Positions 23,991-34,442 of a stretch of 64,000 nucleotides of DNA are shown piece after piece. Source of the stretch: Entoloma clypeatum (lineage: Eukaryota; Basidiomycota; Agaricomycetes; Agaricales; Entolomataceae). The stretch spans positions 3,286,001-3,350,000 of the forward strand of contig OY751490.1 in NCBI GenBank assembly GCA_963565915.1, in the 5' to 3' direction. The notes under the pieces are model-generated. The model searched no databases and had not been told where the DNA came from. It worked only from the letters and a program-made list of their open reading frames with translations. A program made the translations under genes and the position numbers. Numbering within the stretch: position 1 is the first letter of the stretch; every line of letters begins with the position of its first letter.

Positions 23991-24158
23991 AGTATAAAAT
24001 ACTGTATTTATTGTACATACTCACAAAACTGATTCAATGAGTCCCTGGAGTAATTTGATCATATATTGATCATTTTTTATGGGAATTACATAGTTATTGC
24101 AGATTCCAAGAGTCCTGAAGCAGGGCTTTTAACCAGGTACCAATACCTTCTTTTGATT

Positions 24159-24230
24159 GGCATTATTTGCAAAGTTATTTTGAAGGTATTCACAAAGTAG
24201 CAAACATTGAATCAGTTTTGTGAGGCACTG
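24159..24230 (-). repeat. Right terminal inverted repeat of the Tc1/mariner element
   Basis: Partner of 22613-22684, ending GAGGCACTG next to the TA at 24231. Confidence 0.9.
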
Positions 24231-25994
24231 TATCTCGTAATTCTGTTCGGCCGCGGACATGGTCCGCGACAAGAACACGATGGGGTGCCATTTGTCATCT
24301 TGCTTCTGAGAGAGTACTGCTCCAATTGCATAGCCTGATGCATCGGTTTCAACCCTGAACTGTCCCTCTGGTTTCGGTAATGCCAAGACTGGTGCCAATG
24401 TAATTGCCCATATGAGACCTTCAAAGGCTTGCTGCTCTGTTGGTCCCCAAGTAAATGCCATACCGCCTGTGAGCGCAGTGAGAGGTTTTGCAATGTTTGA
24501 GTACCCTTCAATAAAACATCGATAGAAGTTGGCAAATCCAAGGAACCTCTGAACTTCCTTTTTTGATGTGGGTGCTTGCCAGTTTTGGATTGTATCCACC
24601 TTCTCAGTTTCCATTTCGACACATCCCTCACCAACAACATATCCCAATATAGGACATTTTGTTACTTCCCATAAACACTTCTTCTCCTTTAGGAACAAAT
24701 CATTGTCCGATAGGATCTGTAGAATTTCTTTGGTGTTTCGCGCGAGTTCTTCCTTGGTTTTACCGATAACCACAATGTCATCCATGTAGATCATGCAGAT
24801 ATGTCGGCAGATCTGGTCCCGGAATAGACTAGCCATCATTTGAGAGAACGTTCCCGGGGAGTTGCAAAGACCAAAAAACATGACCAATGGTTCGAACAAT
24901 CCTCGACTGGTGAGAAAGGCAGCTTTCCATTCATCGCCCTCCTTAATCCGGACATTGTTATAGCCCCACATGATGTCCAGCTTATTGAAGTAGACTGCAT
25001 CTTTCAGCATATCCAAGAGATCAGATATTTGTGGGAGTGGGAACTTGTCTTTGACCGTGAATTTATTGACCATGTGGTAATCTTGTACCAATCATTTGGA
25101 ACCATCCTTCTTGTTGATGAAGAAGCAAGGGGAGGCATAAGGGGATTTGGATGGGCAGATCTTTCCTGTTGCTAGACCCTCGTCAATGAATGCGTCCAAT
25201 TCCTCTTGTTCCTTTTGTGTCATAGGATATGTATTTCCCCCTAGTTCCTTTGGTGCGTCCGGTGTAAGTTCGATACCATGGTCCCATTCCCTCTCCTTTG
25301 GGATCTTATCAAAGTTCTCCTTCTCGAAGAGATGAGCAAATCATTCAACATATGAGGGTCGTTTGGTTGTGAAAGGTGGTGTGGGAGTGACGGCTTCCAA
25401 AATAGGGTCTCCAGGCTTCCATTTCTGATCCGACTTTTTGGGTGCATCTTTGTCGCGCACCTCAACCATGCAAACCCGGTGTTTGCGACCATCAAGGTTA
25501 ACCCTGAAATCCAAGTGTTTGGTTCGGCATGTTGTTGGGCACCGGTTGAATGTTACGGCGCCAGTCGTCCAATTGATTGTGGGGTTGTGGTGTACCAACC
25601 AGTCATGTCCCAAGAGCATGTCTGTTCTCCCAATGTCCAGTACCATCGCTTCCATGGTTTCCTGATGTGCTCCCAAATCCAGCTTGACTTCGGCAAGTTG
25701 GCTCGCTTTCTGTTGTCAATTTGGTGATCCATGCACATTTAGAATTGCTATGGGTGGTATTCCTTGCGTGGGGAGGTTCTGTTTGCGTACTATTCTGGGA
25801 TGGATGCATGTGCATTGACATCCGCTGTCAACCTCAGGTCGGATGACCTTTGGTCCTCGTCGTGTTTTAAGCTGAGCTAACAGCCTGATCTCTCGTCTTT
25901 TCAGAGGTTTATCTCCCTTCACAATCTTAGTTGACGCAGCGGCTCGCTTGGCAGGGATGACATAGGTTCTATTGTCTGCAGTCATACAAGGCAA
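24231..25994 (-). pseudogene. Gypsy H protease and reverse transcriptase region
   Basis: On the minus strand the order is protease (DSGCQCTCIHP near 25830, then GHDWLVHHNP near 25600) followed by RT (YHMVNKF.., FNKLDIMWGYNNVRI, MYMDDIVV-like IYMDDIVVIGKTKEE) and the RNase H start (VETDASGYAIGAVLS). Breaks lie at 25091-25340 (stop in the RT N-terminus) and around 25680-25720. The catalytic YMDD and DSG residues remain, but the reading frame does not. Confidence 0.85.
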
Positions 25995-26035
25995 GCAAGT
26001 CCATTTAATAGATAAGGGTCATGACTTAGCGTCGT

Positions 26036-27238
26036 TTAATCAGACCCTTCGGAAAAATCCTTCTCGTCGGCTTCTAAGATTGTGGTTTCATCATTCTCAG
26101 CATCTTCCTCAGACACCTTCCTAACCCTTCCAGAGTTCTTCTTCGGCTTGCGGCAGTTGCGCGCAATATGGCCTTCCTGGTCACAGTTGAAACACTTGCG
26201 ACCATCTTTCTTCTTTGGAGCGCTACAGTCTTTAGCCAGAGGACCGAAGTGTTGACAGTTGTAGCAACGGGCTACTCCTGCTTTGTCGATCTCCATGGCC
26301 TTGCCCTGACCACCATAAGTGGTACCCGATCCAGTGCGCATGTCGCCGCCACCTCTAATGACCAGTGTGTGTCCTTCCATCTGTTGTCCCTTGTTTCGGA
26401 TCTCCTTTGCATACTTGGTGTACGTCTTGCCATCACTAGCCACTTGTTCAGAGATTCTGCAGTTGACATTCTTCTCTAGGATGTATTTCCCAGTTTTTTT
26501 GCCAAGATTTGACAGCTTCAAGAGCTCTTTGAATTCGTCCAAGAATTCATTGACGGTGCATTTCTCTTGTCTCAGAACTTCGAGTCTCGCCTTGGCAGCA
26601 ACCGATTTGTTGGCGATGGAGAATCGTGTGGCGATATCATCGGAGAAACCTAGCCAGGTGATGTTCTTGTTGTCAACAGCAAGAGCATCTAACTTGTTAC
26701 TGGCCCAGTGCCTGCCGGACCCTTCCATCATGCGGGATAGTACCGCAAGAATCTTCTGATCATCTGTGAGGCTCTTTTGGAACCTGATGTATAGTTTGGT
26801 GGCTTTCCACCACTCGTCAAAGGTGTGTCTGTCCTTGAACATCCCAGGATCCTTGATGATCTTGGATGTATCCATTGTTTGTACTGCCAGGGCTTCTGCC
26901 ATGTCTAGAGTCTGCGGAGAAGAAGAGGGGTCGGGTTGTTGGGATGAAGATGGGGTTCGGGATACAGGTAAGGATTGAAAATGAGTCCCTGTTCTAGGCG
27001 TCTGTTCGATATCTGACTGCGCGGAGTCAAAAGTAAATTTGTCAGGGGACTTGTCGGCGGAATTAGTGGCAAAATGTTCAGAGTATTTCCTCTGTAAATC
27101 TCTAAGGAATCTCTGTTCCTGCGCATCTGTTGGTTGCGAGAAGGGGTCAAGTCTCTTGTTTTGTGCCCAACGGTTGTACTCGGTCTGTTGTTCTTCGGTG
27201 GTGAAGTGGGCGTAGATCTGCTGCTTCGAGTAAGACAT
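26036..27238 (-). pseudogene. Gypsy H gag with two zinc knuckles
   Basis: A 400-codon open frame: capsid-like region (TFDEWWKATKLYIRFQ, AKARLEVLRQEKCTVNEF), then two zinc knuckles, then an acidic tail. The second knuckle (CFNCDQEGHIARNC) fits CX2CX4HX4C. The first (CYNCQHFGPLAKDC) has Pro where His is expected. An overlapping upstream frame from about 27685 to 26905, with one TGA near 27555, carries a gag-like leader (EEARQEELSP.., IQQYIESEIRRILQQ). The frame change around 27240-27300 suggests a frameshift in a longer original gag. Confidence 0.75.
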
Positions 27239-27693
27239 GATGATGTGGTTCTGGGACGTGTCGATGTGAGCGTCCTAATCAATCTTCTGATAACGGTTGT
27301 CTGGACACCGATAAACTCTCTGATCTCTGTGATCCGACCTGTCTGAGGTCCTTCTTGAACGCGAAAGCTTTCGAGTTCGTTCTGTCGGGCGTTGTAACGC
27401 GCGATCTGGTGTTGCCGAGCAAGATGGATGCTCTCTGCTATCTCGCCGTGGGGGCGATGCTCGTCGTTGTCTAGTTCTTCGTCAAGCACCTGCTGTAGGA
27501 TGCGACGGATCTCCGATTCAATGTACTGCTGGATAAGCGTAAAATCGATACTGTCTCAAGGACTTAGCTCCTCCTGTCGGGCTTCTGGCATGCTGAATGG
27601 GTTACTGGTGAAGTCTTCAAAGAAGCGCGACGTCTTGACTCGTCTGGTAGTTGCTCTCTTCGCTCTGGGCGAACCTAACGAGATTTAGCAACT

Positions 27694-28081
27694 TGTTATG
27701 CTTAACAAACCGTTCCAAGGTTTGGGCAGAGTATGCAGGAAGTGGAAAGGCGAAGAGCAAAGTGATTGCTAAGTCTAAGGAATGTAGCTATGGTACATGG
27801 GGTTTATATAGTACTGGCTACGAGCGGTAGCGAGTGAGTCAGTAGCTGCGGAAGGCAGTGCGGGTGAGTCAGTAACTGCGGAAAGGCAGTGCGAAGTGAG
27901 TCAGACGACTGCGGACTGAGTAATCCCTACTGCGGAGTGCGAGTCAGCGCGGGAGCGAAGTATACTAAAGGAGAATGGTAGAGTAAAGGTAAATGAATAA
28001 GCGGTCTGATGAGTCAAAGAAATAACGAAGGTACAATGCAAGGGAAAAGTGCGTAACATACAAACCGGTAAGTCCGTAACA
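27694..28081 (-). repeat. 5' LTR of gypsy H
   Basis: 388 bp bounded by TGTTATGC..CCGTAACA on the plus strand (TGTTA/TAACA ends). It contains a minus-strand TATATAAACC box at about 27808 and a purine-rich stretch with repeated GAGTCAG words (27830-27940). Gag leader sequence starts just to the left. The right flank is copia D coding sequence. Confidence 0.65.
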
Positions 28082-28551
28082 CCCTAAGGAACTTGATAGC
28101 ATCAACGGTGTGATGTCTATGATATAACACCTCTACCAACTGGATGGAAGGCCATCGGATCACAATGGGTCTTTGACATAAAGACCGATGGCTGTAAAAA
28201 GGCTCGGCTTGTTGCACAAGGGTTCTTGCAAATTGAGGGAATTGATTTTGACAAGGTATTATCTCCCATAGTTCGATTCGAGACAGTACATCTCATGCTC
28301 ACTACCACCACACTTGAGAGTTGGGTGATTCTAGCACTTGACCTAACTGCTGCTTTCCTTTATGGAAAACTACTGGAAGAGTTATACATGATGCAACCCG
28401 AAGGCTTCAAAGTAAAAGGCAAAGAACTTCTTGTTTGGCACCTGCATAAGGCAATTTACAGTTTAAAGCAGGCTGGACTTGCATGGTGGCATGCCATGGA
28501 AAAATCCATGAAGAAACTAGGTTGCTGAAGGGTCATATCTGATGCCGGAAT
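28082..28551 (+). pseudogene. Copia D pol fragment 1 (RT N-terminal part)
   Basis: Plus-strand copia of a different family from A, B, C and G. RT lines are PLPTGWKAIGSQWVFDIKTD, ARLVAQGFLQIEGIDFDKV, LDLTAAFLYGKLLEELYMMQ and KAIYSLKQAGLAWWHAMEKS. A 1 nt loss near 28105 and a stop after KKLGC are present. The frame is cut at the GGAAT duplication (28547-28551) by solo LTR F1 and resumes at 36075. Confidence 0.85.
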
Positions 28552-28598
28552 TGTCACGTAGTGTGTTTTTCAATGTCGGATTACGTCGGATGCGTCGG
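28552..28598 (+). repeat. Solo LTR F1, left piece
   Basis: Begins TGTCACGTAGTGTGTTTTTC, the same start as the 3' LTR of gypsy N at 58381. Cut after 47 bp by element E. Flanked on the left by GGAAT, which recurs at 36075-36079 after the right piece. Confidence 0.82.
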
Positions 28599-29688
28599 TG
28601 AGAAGATGGGACTTGACGAGTGGCCCGCGGTGCGAAAACACCACAAAACCCCTCACAACTCCTCAACAAATAGTTCAAGGGTGGCGGGAACTTAACCACT
28701 TATTTCGTAAGTAGTTAGACTCGTTTATCTTTTGTAGAAAGTCGTCGCGAGGTCGCGCGTCGACAATCAAGGGTTTTGATCAAATAAAATAATAATATGA
28801 GATCGAGTTTCCTCAGGGTTCACTGAGACTCCCTTTGGATGAGACTTAGAAAATCTAACCACTCAATCAATCACTGAGAGAGAGAGAGGGATTGGATCTG
28901 GCTGGGGGGCCTTTCTAATCTACAGTACATGGCAGGGAACTACAGTTTTTATACAAGACAAGAGATGAAATATATATATAAGGTTTATCACAAGATATGT
29001 CCATAACAAATCGGTTTCCAGGGTATCTGTTATTTGGGCATGGTCCAAATATTCACATGGGTCTTTTAAACATATTTCCGAGGTGTCGAGAGGGCAACCG
29101 GCCCTGGCGGAGTGGAGCGACAAGAATGCGTCGTTTCGCGAGCATTCTAGAAGTCCGCATCAATATTGATGTTGTCGATCGATCGATCAAGTTCCCGGTT
29201 GTCATCGATCAAGGGTCCGAAGTGTCAACAAGTCACGGACCGGGAACCAGGTTCCAGGGTTCGGTCTATTTCTGGTAAGCCACACAGATCGGCATCACGG
29301 CATCTGTGATCGCGCGTCGTACACTGTGATGCTGGGCATCCTGCTCATTATTATGAGTCCCCCGAGCCCTCAGATTGTCCATAGTCAATAGTAGTGATTG
29401 GATAGGGTGATATGTCATAGAATATTCTTATTAATGACTGGTCCCCTCAATGGTCTTATCCATTGAGAAATAAAGTGTTTTGTGTCAAGTTTTGGTTAAG
29501 CCCTCAAAGTGACTGTTCCCAAGATCATGACCAAAGGTGGTCCAGTGGTATTTAGACACTCTTAGGTAGCCAGTAGTACCATCAGTTCCAATAGAATATG
29601 TTTGTGAAGGGGCCAGCATTATATTCTTATATTGACAAAACTGTGGGAAAAGTGAATTTTCACGCACAGCCGCGCAGCGGTCGTATCA
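28599..29688 (-). repeat. 3' LTR of element E
   Basis: 1,090 bp, matching 34443-35532 wherever I compared. It contains a (GATC)n patch near 29178, an AG-microsatellite near 28877 and a TATATATA run near 28972. Small open frames in it are repeated in the other LTR and are not genes. Confidence 0.9.
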
Positions 29689-29700
29689 TCTCCCCCACAC
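29689..29700 (-). promoter_or_regulatory. Polypurine tract of element E
   Basis: TCTCCCCCACAC on the plus strand, purine-only apart from two T on the element strand, directly adjacent to the 3' LTR. Confidence 0.6.
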
Positions 29701-32149
29701 TTAAAATTGATTGTCCCCAATCATTTCAGGGTATGGTCCTATTTTTCGGGTCATCAGGTTCCTCAATTTTTATTTTTTATTCTTTTTATTTCGCAGTTTT
29801 CCTTCATTTACATGTCCGCGTGGGCAGACCAGCAAACGACGGAGTGCCGGCATTGCATTCCAGTGTCTATGCGGACCGTGGGTGAATTTAAACAACTCAA
29901 CGCCTTCAGTCGAGCGTATGTGACTGTCCTGCTTGACGCCCGTTCCATCTAGACGCGTCGCGTGCATCATGTGATCGATTGGTCATCCGTTGATTCGGTC
30001 ACTACATCAACAATGAGAGGCGGCAAGTCTTCAACAAGTCTTTGTCTCTTTGCTTCCGTCCTCGCTCCGTCGAGTTTCGTTCGACGCCCTCAAGTAAGTG
30101 GTGTCTTATCATTTCATTTCATTTCTATTCTTTTATTTAAGGCCTTTAGGATCATGTAAGACCTCAAGAACGGACCGTCAAGTCTGTTTCGTTCAGTCTT
30201 TTCAAATTTGGCACCAATCATCGAGTAGGGTCCAGGGCGTTGGCACATGGTACGTTCTCGATGATCGGTAAGTCTTGTATCGTTTCAGCACACCTAACTT
30301 CGCCCGTGGGCACCGTTCTATGCGTAGGTTCCTCGTTTCGACTCGGAAGACACATCTTGTCTCCCTAACGGCCCGTTCTGGTGTAGGCTGTTCTTGCTCA
30401 CTCCAAAACGGTGTCATCTGTCCACTTCAAGATCGCGAAAGGGCACGCCCTTCCAAGCGATGGCGTATTCTGTGGCTCGATCAGCGCGATCGTTGTTGGG
30501 TTAGACCAGGTGTCGCCCATTTCGAGGCTCGACTAGGCGTCGCCTCTGATCCATCCAGTCCGTGGGGCCGAAACGCCGGGGCACGACCACAACGTTGGGG
30601 CAGGTGTCATTCGGTAAGTTCTTTTCTTTTCATTGGTCGGCATTGATTATCATCATTCGAAGGCGCTGTCGATTAACGGGCTCTCGACGGTTCAGAATCT
30701 CGAGCACGACTTATTAATTTCAAAGGTCTCGAAATTTTATGGGTGAAAGGGCAACACCAGGTATGTAACTCATGTATATCCCTCCCCAGACAATACAATT
30801 GACTCTCCGAGTCAACCGTTGACGAAGCTTGGCGTTTTAGGCTCAGGCTCGAGTCCTCGTCCATGGGCGTCTCCGGCTGCAAGTCCGAGCCGTTTTGTGT
30901 GGTGCTACACTGGGAGACGACGCTTCACGGCCATTACCAACGAGCTACGTCCACCATAAATCGAGCATCATCGTTTTATGGCCGTATCACGCCTTTCTAC
31001 AGCTCGAGGATGCACAGTCATGCGAACCTCAGTTTCTGTCCGTCCAACGGTCTCGGGCGTTTCGTTTCCGTCATAATACGTGGGATTTCAGGGCGAGTAG
31101 GGTTCGTCTCGATTACTGTCCATTCCACGGTCAATATGTTTTGGTTCCAGATCATCGGCGGGGCGTCTTTCGCATTTCAAGGTACCAGAGTGTCCCTCTC
31201 GTCGTTCAGAGACATCGGTCAAGCCCTTCCGTTATCAACGTTTTCGTGGCGGTTGATGGGCTTTCGGCTCCACGCCGTCATGTTGAACGGTGAGCCTTGT
31301 CAGATTTTTCTTTCTTGCAAACGGGATGCTCAACCATGATGTGCTTGACAGGACTCTCCGGAGGGTCCCTAAACGGCACTCTATTTCGTAGTTACCAGTA
31401 GTACTAGCAAATACGGATATGTCGCATCCCGTAGTCACAATGTACAGTTTCCTTCATACTACGACGCTACCAGCGACGAGCTGAGATCCAAGTTAAGGAT
31501 GTCAAGGTGGATGTTCACTATGCTTCTCTGTTGCTCATGTCTAGGTTCATTATCCAAGTGCGTACCATTGTCATCCTGTGGGACGCGTCTAACGTTCTCA
31601 AGTCAGATGTCCTATCATGACTTTCTGGTCCTGTCAATCTCGACGAACATGCTTCCATGGTCCTCAAGACCTGATATGTGTCTGCCCATTTGCAGGTCAA
31701 TCTTTTTGACGATGACGTGTCTAGGCCGCTCGTTCGAGATCCTTGGCGGAACGCCACTGTTACTGAGTCCTCAAGACACGGTGCATTCGCGTAGATCTGA
31801 TTCTGAACTCCCTTTTCCTTTAATCCAGTTGCGAGGCGTCTCTGGGCAGTCTGTGCCATGAGACCTCGATTCTCTGATTAACGAGGTGGGTCGTCCAATT
31901 CCTTTTAGATTCAAATCGTGTTTTCATGACGATCTTGTCCTAACCTTTCAGAGGGTACCGTTTCACGCTCGTATGTCTCGAACGGTGAGTCATTTCCGAG
32001 TTCATCAAGTTCATTGAGTCCTCAACGGCCTCGTCTAGATCCATCTTGGATTCTCTTTTCAGGTACAATTATTATTAATACTCAATTTTCCAAGATTTAT
32101 CATCGCCCTCATGCAACTCCGTCGGCTCTTTTCTGAGCGTGGGTTGCAA
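29701..32149. other. Non-coding interior of element E
   Basis: 2.4 kb between the gag stop and the 3' LTR. No pol motif was found in any frame. The plus strand shows repeated splice-like words (AAGTAAGT near 30094, GGTAAGT near 30268 and 30612; pyrimidine-rich TTTCAG near 30285 and 32060) and a 158-codon frame at 30863-31339 with no recognisable family. It may hold packaging and untranslated sequence, or the remains of a captured gene. Confidence 0.45.
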
Positions 32150-34132
32150 CTATTGAGAACCTTGGGAAACCCTCTCGACACATTCCCGCGTCGAAGGGCT
32201 CATCATTTTGGCTAACATAGTCATGAATTCCGTAGCTTGAGTGGACTGAGCGGTCGACTGAGGTATGCTCGGCGGTACTTGGGGAGCAATCGGTACTGAC
32301 GAGTTCTTTTCAAGTTGTCCAGTATCCGTCACCGCTTTCCACATATCGCGTTCTTCAGCCGCGCGTCTTGCCTTTTCATTTAATTCCGAGATAAGTTCAT
32401 TTTCTTTATCTCGTACATTCGAATTTGACTGGAGCGTGATCATGCCGTTAGGCATGAGATCAACAAATCCATCTTCCGGTATATCCTCAACATACAACGG
32501 TGTGTGGTCTCGCTTCTCATGACATTGAAGTGTGACCAGGTCATTCGGGACTAACTCAACGAATCCGTCCTCGGGTATGTCCGAGTCAACAAAGAACGGT
32601 GCTCGGTCTAGATTCCGATGGGATTGGAGTGTGGCCAGGGTTTTCGGCGCAAGGTCCACGAATCCATCATCAGGCACTGTGTCTTCAACATAGCACGGTT
32701 TATGTTCTTGTTCATTCCGATTCCGAAGATTGACTATACTGCTCGGAATAAGGTCAATTATTCCGTCCTCAGGTAAATTGTCAATAAAACACTTCGCCTT
32801 ATTTTTCCATAGTTCACGTAATCGGTCTTTCGGCGACAGGTTCGCGGGTTCCTTTGGAAAATGCTCTGAGTCAATTCTCGCGTGAGCTTCAACTTTTCCT
32901 TCTAGTATGTCCGCCGTCAAGAATTGACAATCCGCGATGAAGTGTCCAGGGCCCCAACAGTAGTAGCATTTTCGCCAAGACGGTTGGCTCGACGGGGGGG
33001 TCTTATTCCCTTTGTCTTTGCAGGGCGACGAACTCAACAACAACGTAGTCATCTTTTCTAACGACTTCGTCGTTTCGTCGTGACGCTGACTGTCTTCTTT
33101 AGCCATATTGACAAGTATGTCCGTATTCGTGGCCATCGACTGGTTCAAGTCCTCAAGGAGGCGTACCATATGGTCAGACGAGGTAGCGGGTTCCATAGGT
33201 CTTTGAGCAATCATATGCTGACTTTTATTGGTAGATCTAATGGTCATGTCAGATGTACCAGTGGTCGTAACCGTGTTATAGCTATCAGCCGAGCGCACCA
33301 AGTCCTCCGACACTTTGAGCAGAGTCTCGAATTCAATGGGATCCGTGTGGTGACGTGCTTTCTTTTCTCCCTTTTCAGACGCGCGAGCGCCATTCAAAGA
33401 CAGTTGAGATACTTGCCAAACCACGGTCCTCTTCAATTCGGGGTCAAGGCAATTCAGGAACTTAGCAGCGATCTCACGATTCGAGATACAGCCACCGCGT
33501 AAGAGTCTTCGTCCTTCGAATTTAAATGATCTGATAAATTCTAAGACTACCGACAGGTACTCGTTCGTCAAAGGCGTCGACTTGGCGCACAATTTGTCCA
33601 GGCGCACGATCGACCCTTCAAGACTATCTGTAGCCTCGGGGTAGTGGCTAACGAGCTCCTCTATGAACCCTTCGAAAGAACCGCCTTCCAGTGGGTAAGT
33701 CTCCAAAACGGTCCATTCATCTGCGGTACGCTGATCGGCATAATATCTTAGCCAATCTTTCATTTCTTGGTCACTCGAGACACCGGTCCGTACCAACTCT
33801 TTCATGACATCCTCAATATAACGGAGTAATTCCTCAGGCCTATTCCTGTCATAGAATGGGGCCTTGTTGTCGCGTCTATTGGGCATGCCTTTTGTGGGTG
33901 ATTCAGAAGCCATTTCGGTAGCTTCTAACTCTGGGTCGGGGTCTCGTTCGGATGTCTCAGGTAGGGGCTCAAAAATTGCGGATTTCGGCGCAAGTTTCGA
34001 TGACGAACTTTCACCAAGTTTCGATGACGAACTTTCACCAAGTTTCGATGACGAACTTTCACCAAGTTTCCAAGGCGGCGGTTCGGGTGCAACGGGGTTG
34101 CTGGGTTTATCAACGCGGCGTGGTCTGGTCAT
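32150..34132 (-). CDS. Gag polyprotein of element E (660 residues)
   Basis: Uninterrupted frame. The N-terminus has an eight-residue repeat (LGESSSSK, three tandem 24 bp units at 33994-34070). A capsid-like helical region follows (residues ~85-270; GFIEELVSHYPEATDS, SFKFEGRRLLRGG, AAKFLNCLDPELKR). One CCHC zinc knuckle near residue 400 (CYYCWGPGHFIADC) fits CX2CX4HX4C. After it come four diverged repeats of about 33 residues with a core like VPDDGFVDLAP/IPEDGFVELVP (residues ~455-590) and a coiled-coil/Gln-rich tail. This is a nucleocapsid-type protein that would bind the element RNA. With no pol, mobility would depend on enzymes from another element. The posttranslational role of the repeats is unknown. 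Confidence 0.8.
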   Translation of the reverse strand: MTRPRRVDKPSNPVAPEPPPWKLGESSSSKLGESSSSKLGESSSSKLAPKSAIFEPLPETSERDPDPELEATEMASESPTKGMPNRRDNKAPFYDRNRPEELLRYIEDVMKELVRTGVSSDQEMKDWLRYYADQRTADEWTVLETYPLEGGSFEGFIEELVSHYPEATDSLEGSIVRLDKLCAKSTPLTNEYLSVVLEFIRSFKFEGRRLLRGGCISNREIAAKFLNCLDPELKRTVVWQVSQLSLNGARASEKGEKKARHHTDPIEFETLLKVSEDLVRSADSYNTVTTTGTSDMTIRSTNKSQHMIAQRPMEPATSSDHMVRLLEDLNQSMATNTDILVNMAKEDSQRHDETTKSLEKMTTLLLSSSPCKDKGNKTPPSSQPSWRKCYYCWGPGHFIADCQFLTADILEGKVEAHARIDSEHFPKEPANLSPKDRLRELWKNKAKCFIDNLPEDGIIDLIPSSIVNLRNRNEQEHKPCYVEDTVPDDGFVDLAPKTLATLQSHRNLDRAPFFVDSDIPEDGFVELVPNDLVTLQCHEKRDHTPLYVEDIPEDGFVDLMPNGMITLQSNSNVRDKENELISELNEKARRAAEERDMWKAVTDTGQLEKNSSVPIAPQVPPSIPQSTAQSTQATEFMTMLAKMMSPSTRECVERVSQGSQ

Positions 34133-34424
34133 ACGTCGATGGGGTTTTTGTTTCCGAGTCCACAGAATGGACTCAAAAGGGTCTTTTGGGTTTTATTGCG
34201 ATCGAACGGGAAATTGGTTCGACGGCGTGGGTTTGGAATATACCAGATATTCCTAAGTGTCGTCAAAGGTATGTTGTCTTTTCTTTTCAGGCGAGACGAA
34301 CAGTCAAATAATCAACTGTAAGGCACTTCGCGTCTCAAACAGCAAAGCGCGATGGTATGGGACGGGGGGTACAATCTCCACGGAGGAAATTGGAAGGCAA
34401 ACGGGTCAACTACTGAAACCACCC

Positions 34425-34442
34425 CTCGCGGTGGGCTCCAGA
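34425..34442 (-). promoter_or_regulatory. Primer-binding site of element E
   Basis: On the minus strand, TC then TGGAGCCCACCGCGAGG follows the LTR's terminal CA. Starting with TGG two bases after the LTR is typical of a tRNA primer site. Confidence 0.55.

Larger units (their letters stand above)
22613..24230 (+). mobile_element. Tc1/mariner DNA transposon in gypsy H
   Basis: 1,618 bp element with CAGTGCCTCACAAAACTGAT ends, flanked by the TA target duplication (22611-22612 and 24231-24232). Terminal inverted repeats match well over the outer 72 bp (22613-22684 against 24159-24230). The terminal motif also recurs inverted about 200 bp inside each end (near 22800 and 24022). Removing the element and one TA restores the gypsy RNase H frame. 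Confidence 0.95.
20905..28081 (-). mobile_element. Ty3/gypsy chromovirus H, 3'-truncated and split by a Tc1/mariner element
   Basis: Minus-strand gypsy element with a 5' LTR on the right (27694-28081), gag, protease, RT, RNase H, integrase and the start of a chromodomain. The left end stops inside the chromodomain (YLVQWEGYG) at 20905, where copia A begins, so the rest of the chromodomain and the 3' LTR are missing. A Tc1/mariner element occupies 22613-24230. Several stops and frameshifts make it inactive. Fragment J (44048-44808) is a second copy of this family and shows what the missing chromodomain looks like. Confidence 0.85.

Noticed and set aside
28997..29278. 93-codon frame in the LTR of E, repeated at 34841-35122
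   Set aside because: Perfect duplication is explained by the LTR pair, and no protein family is recognised.
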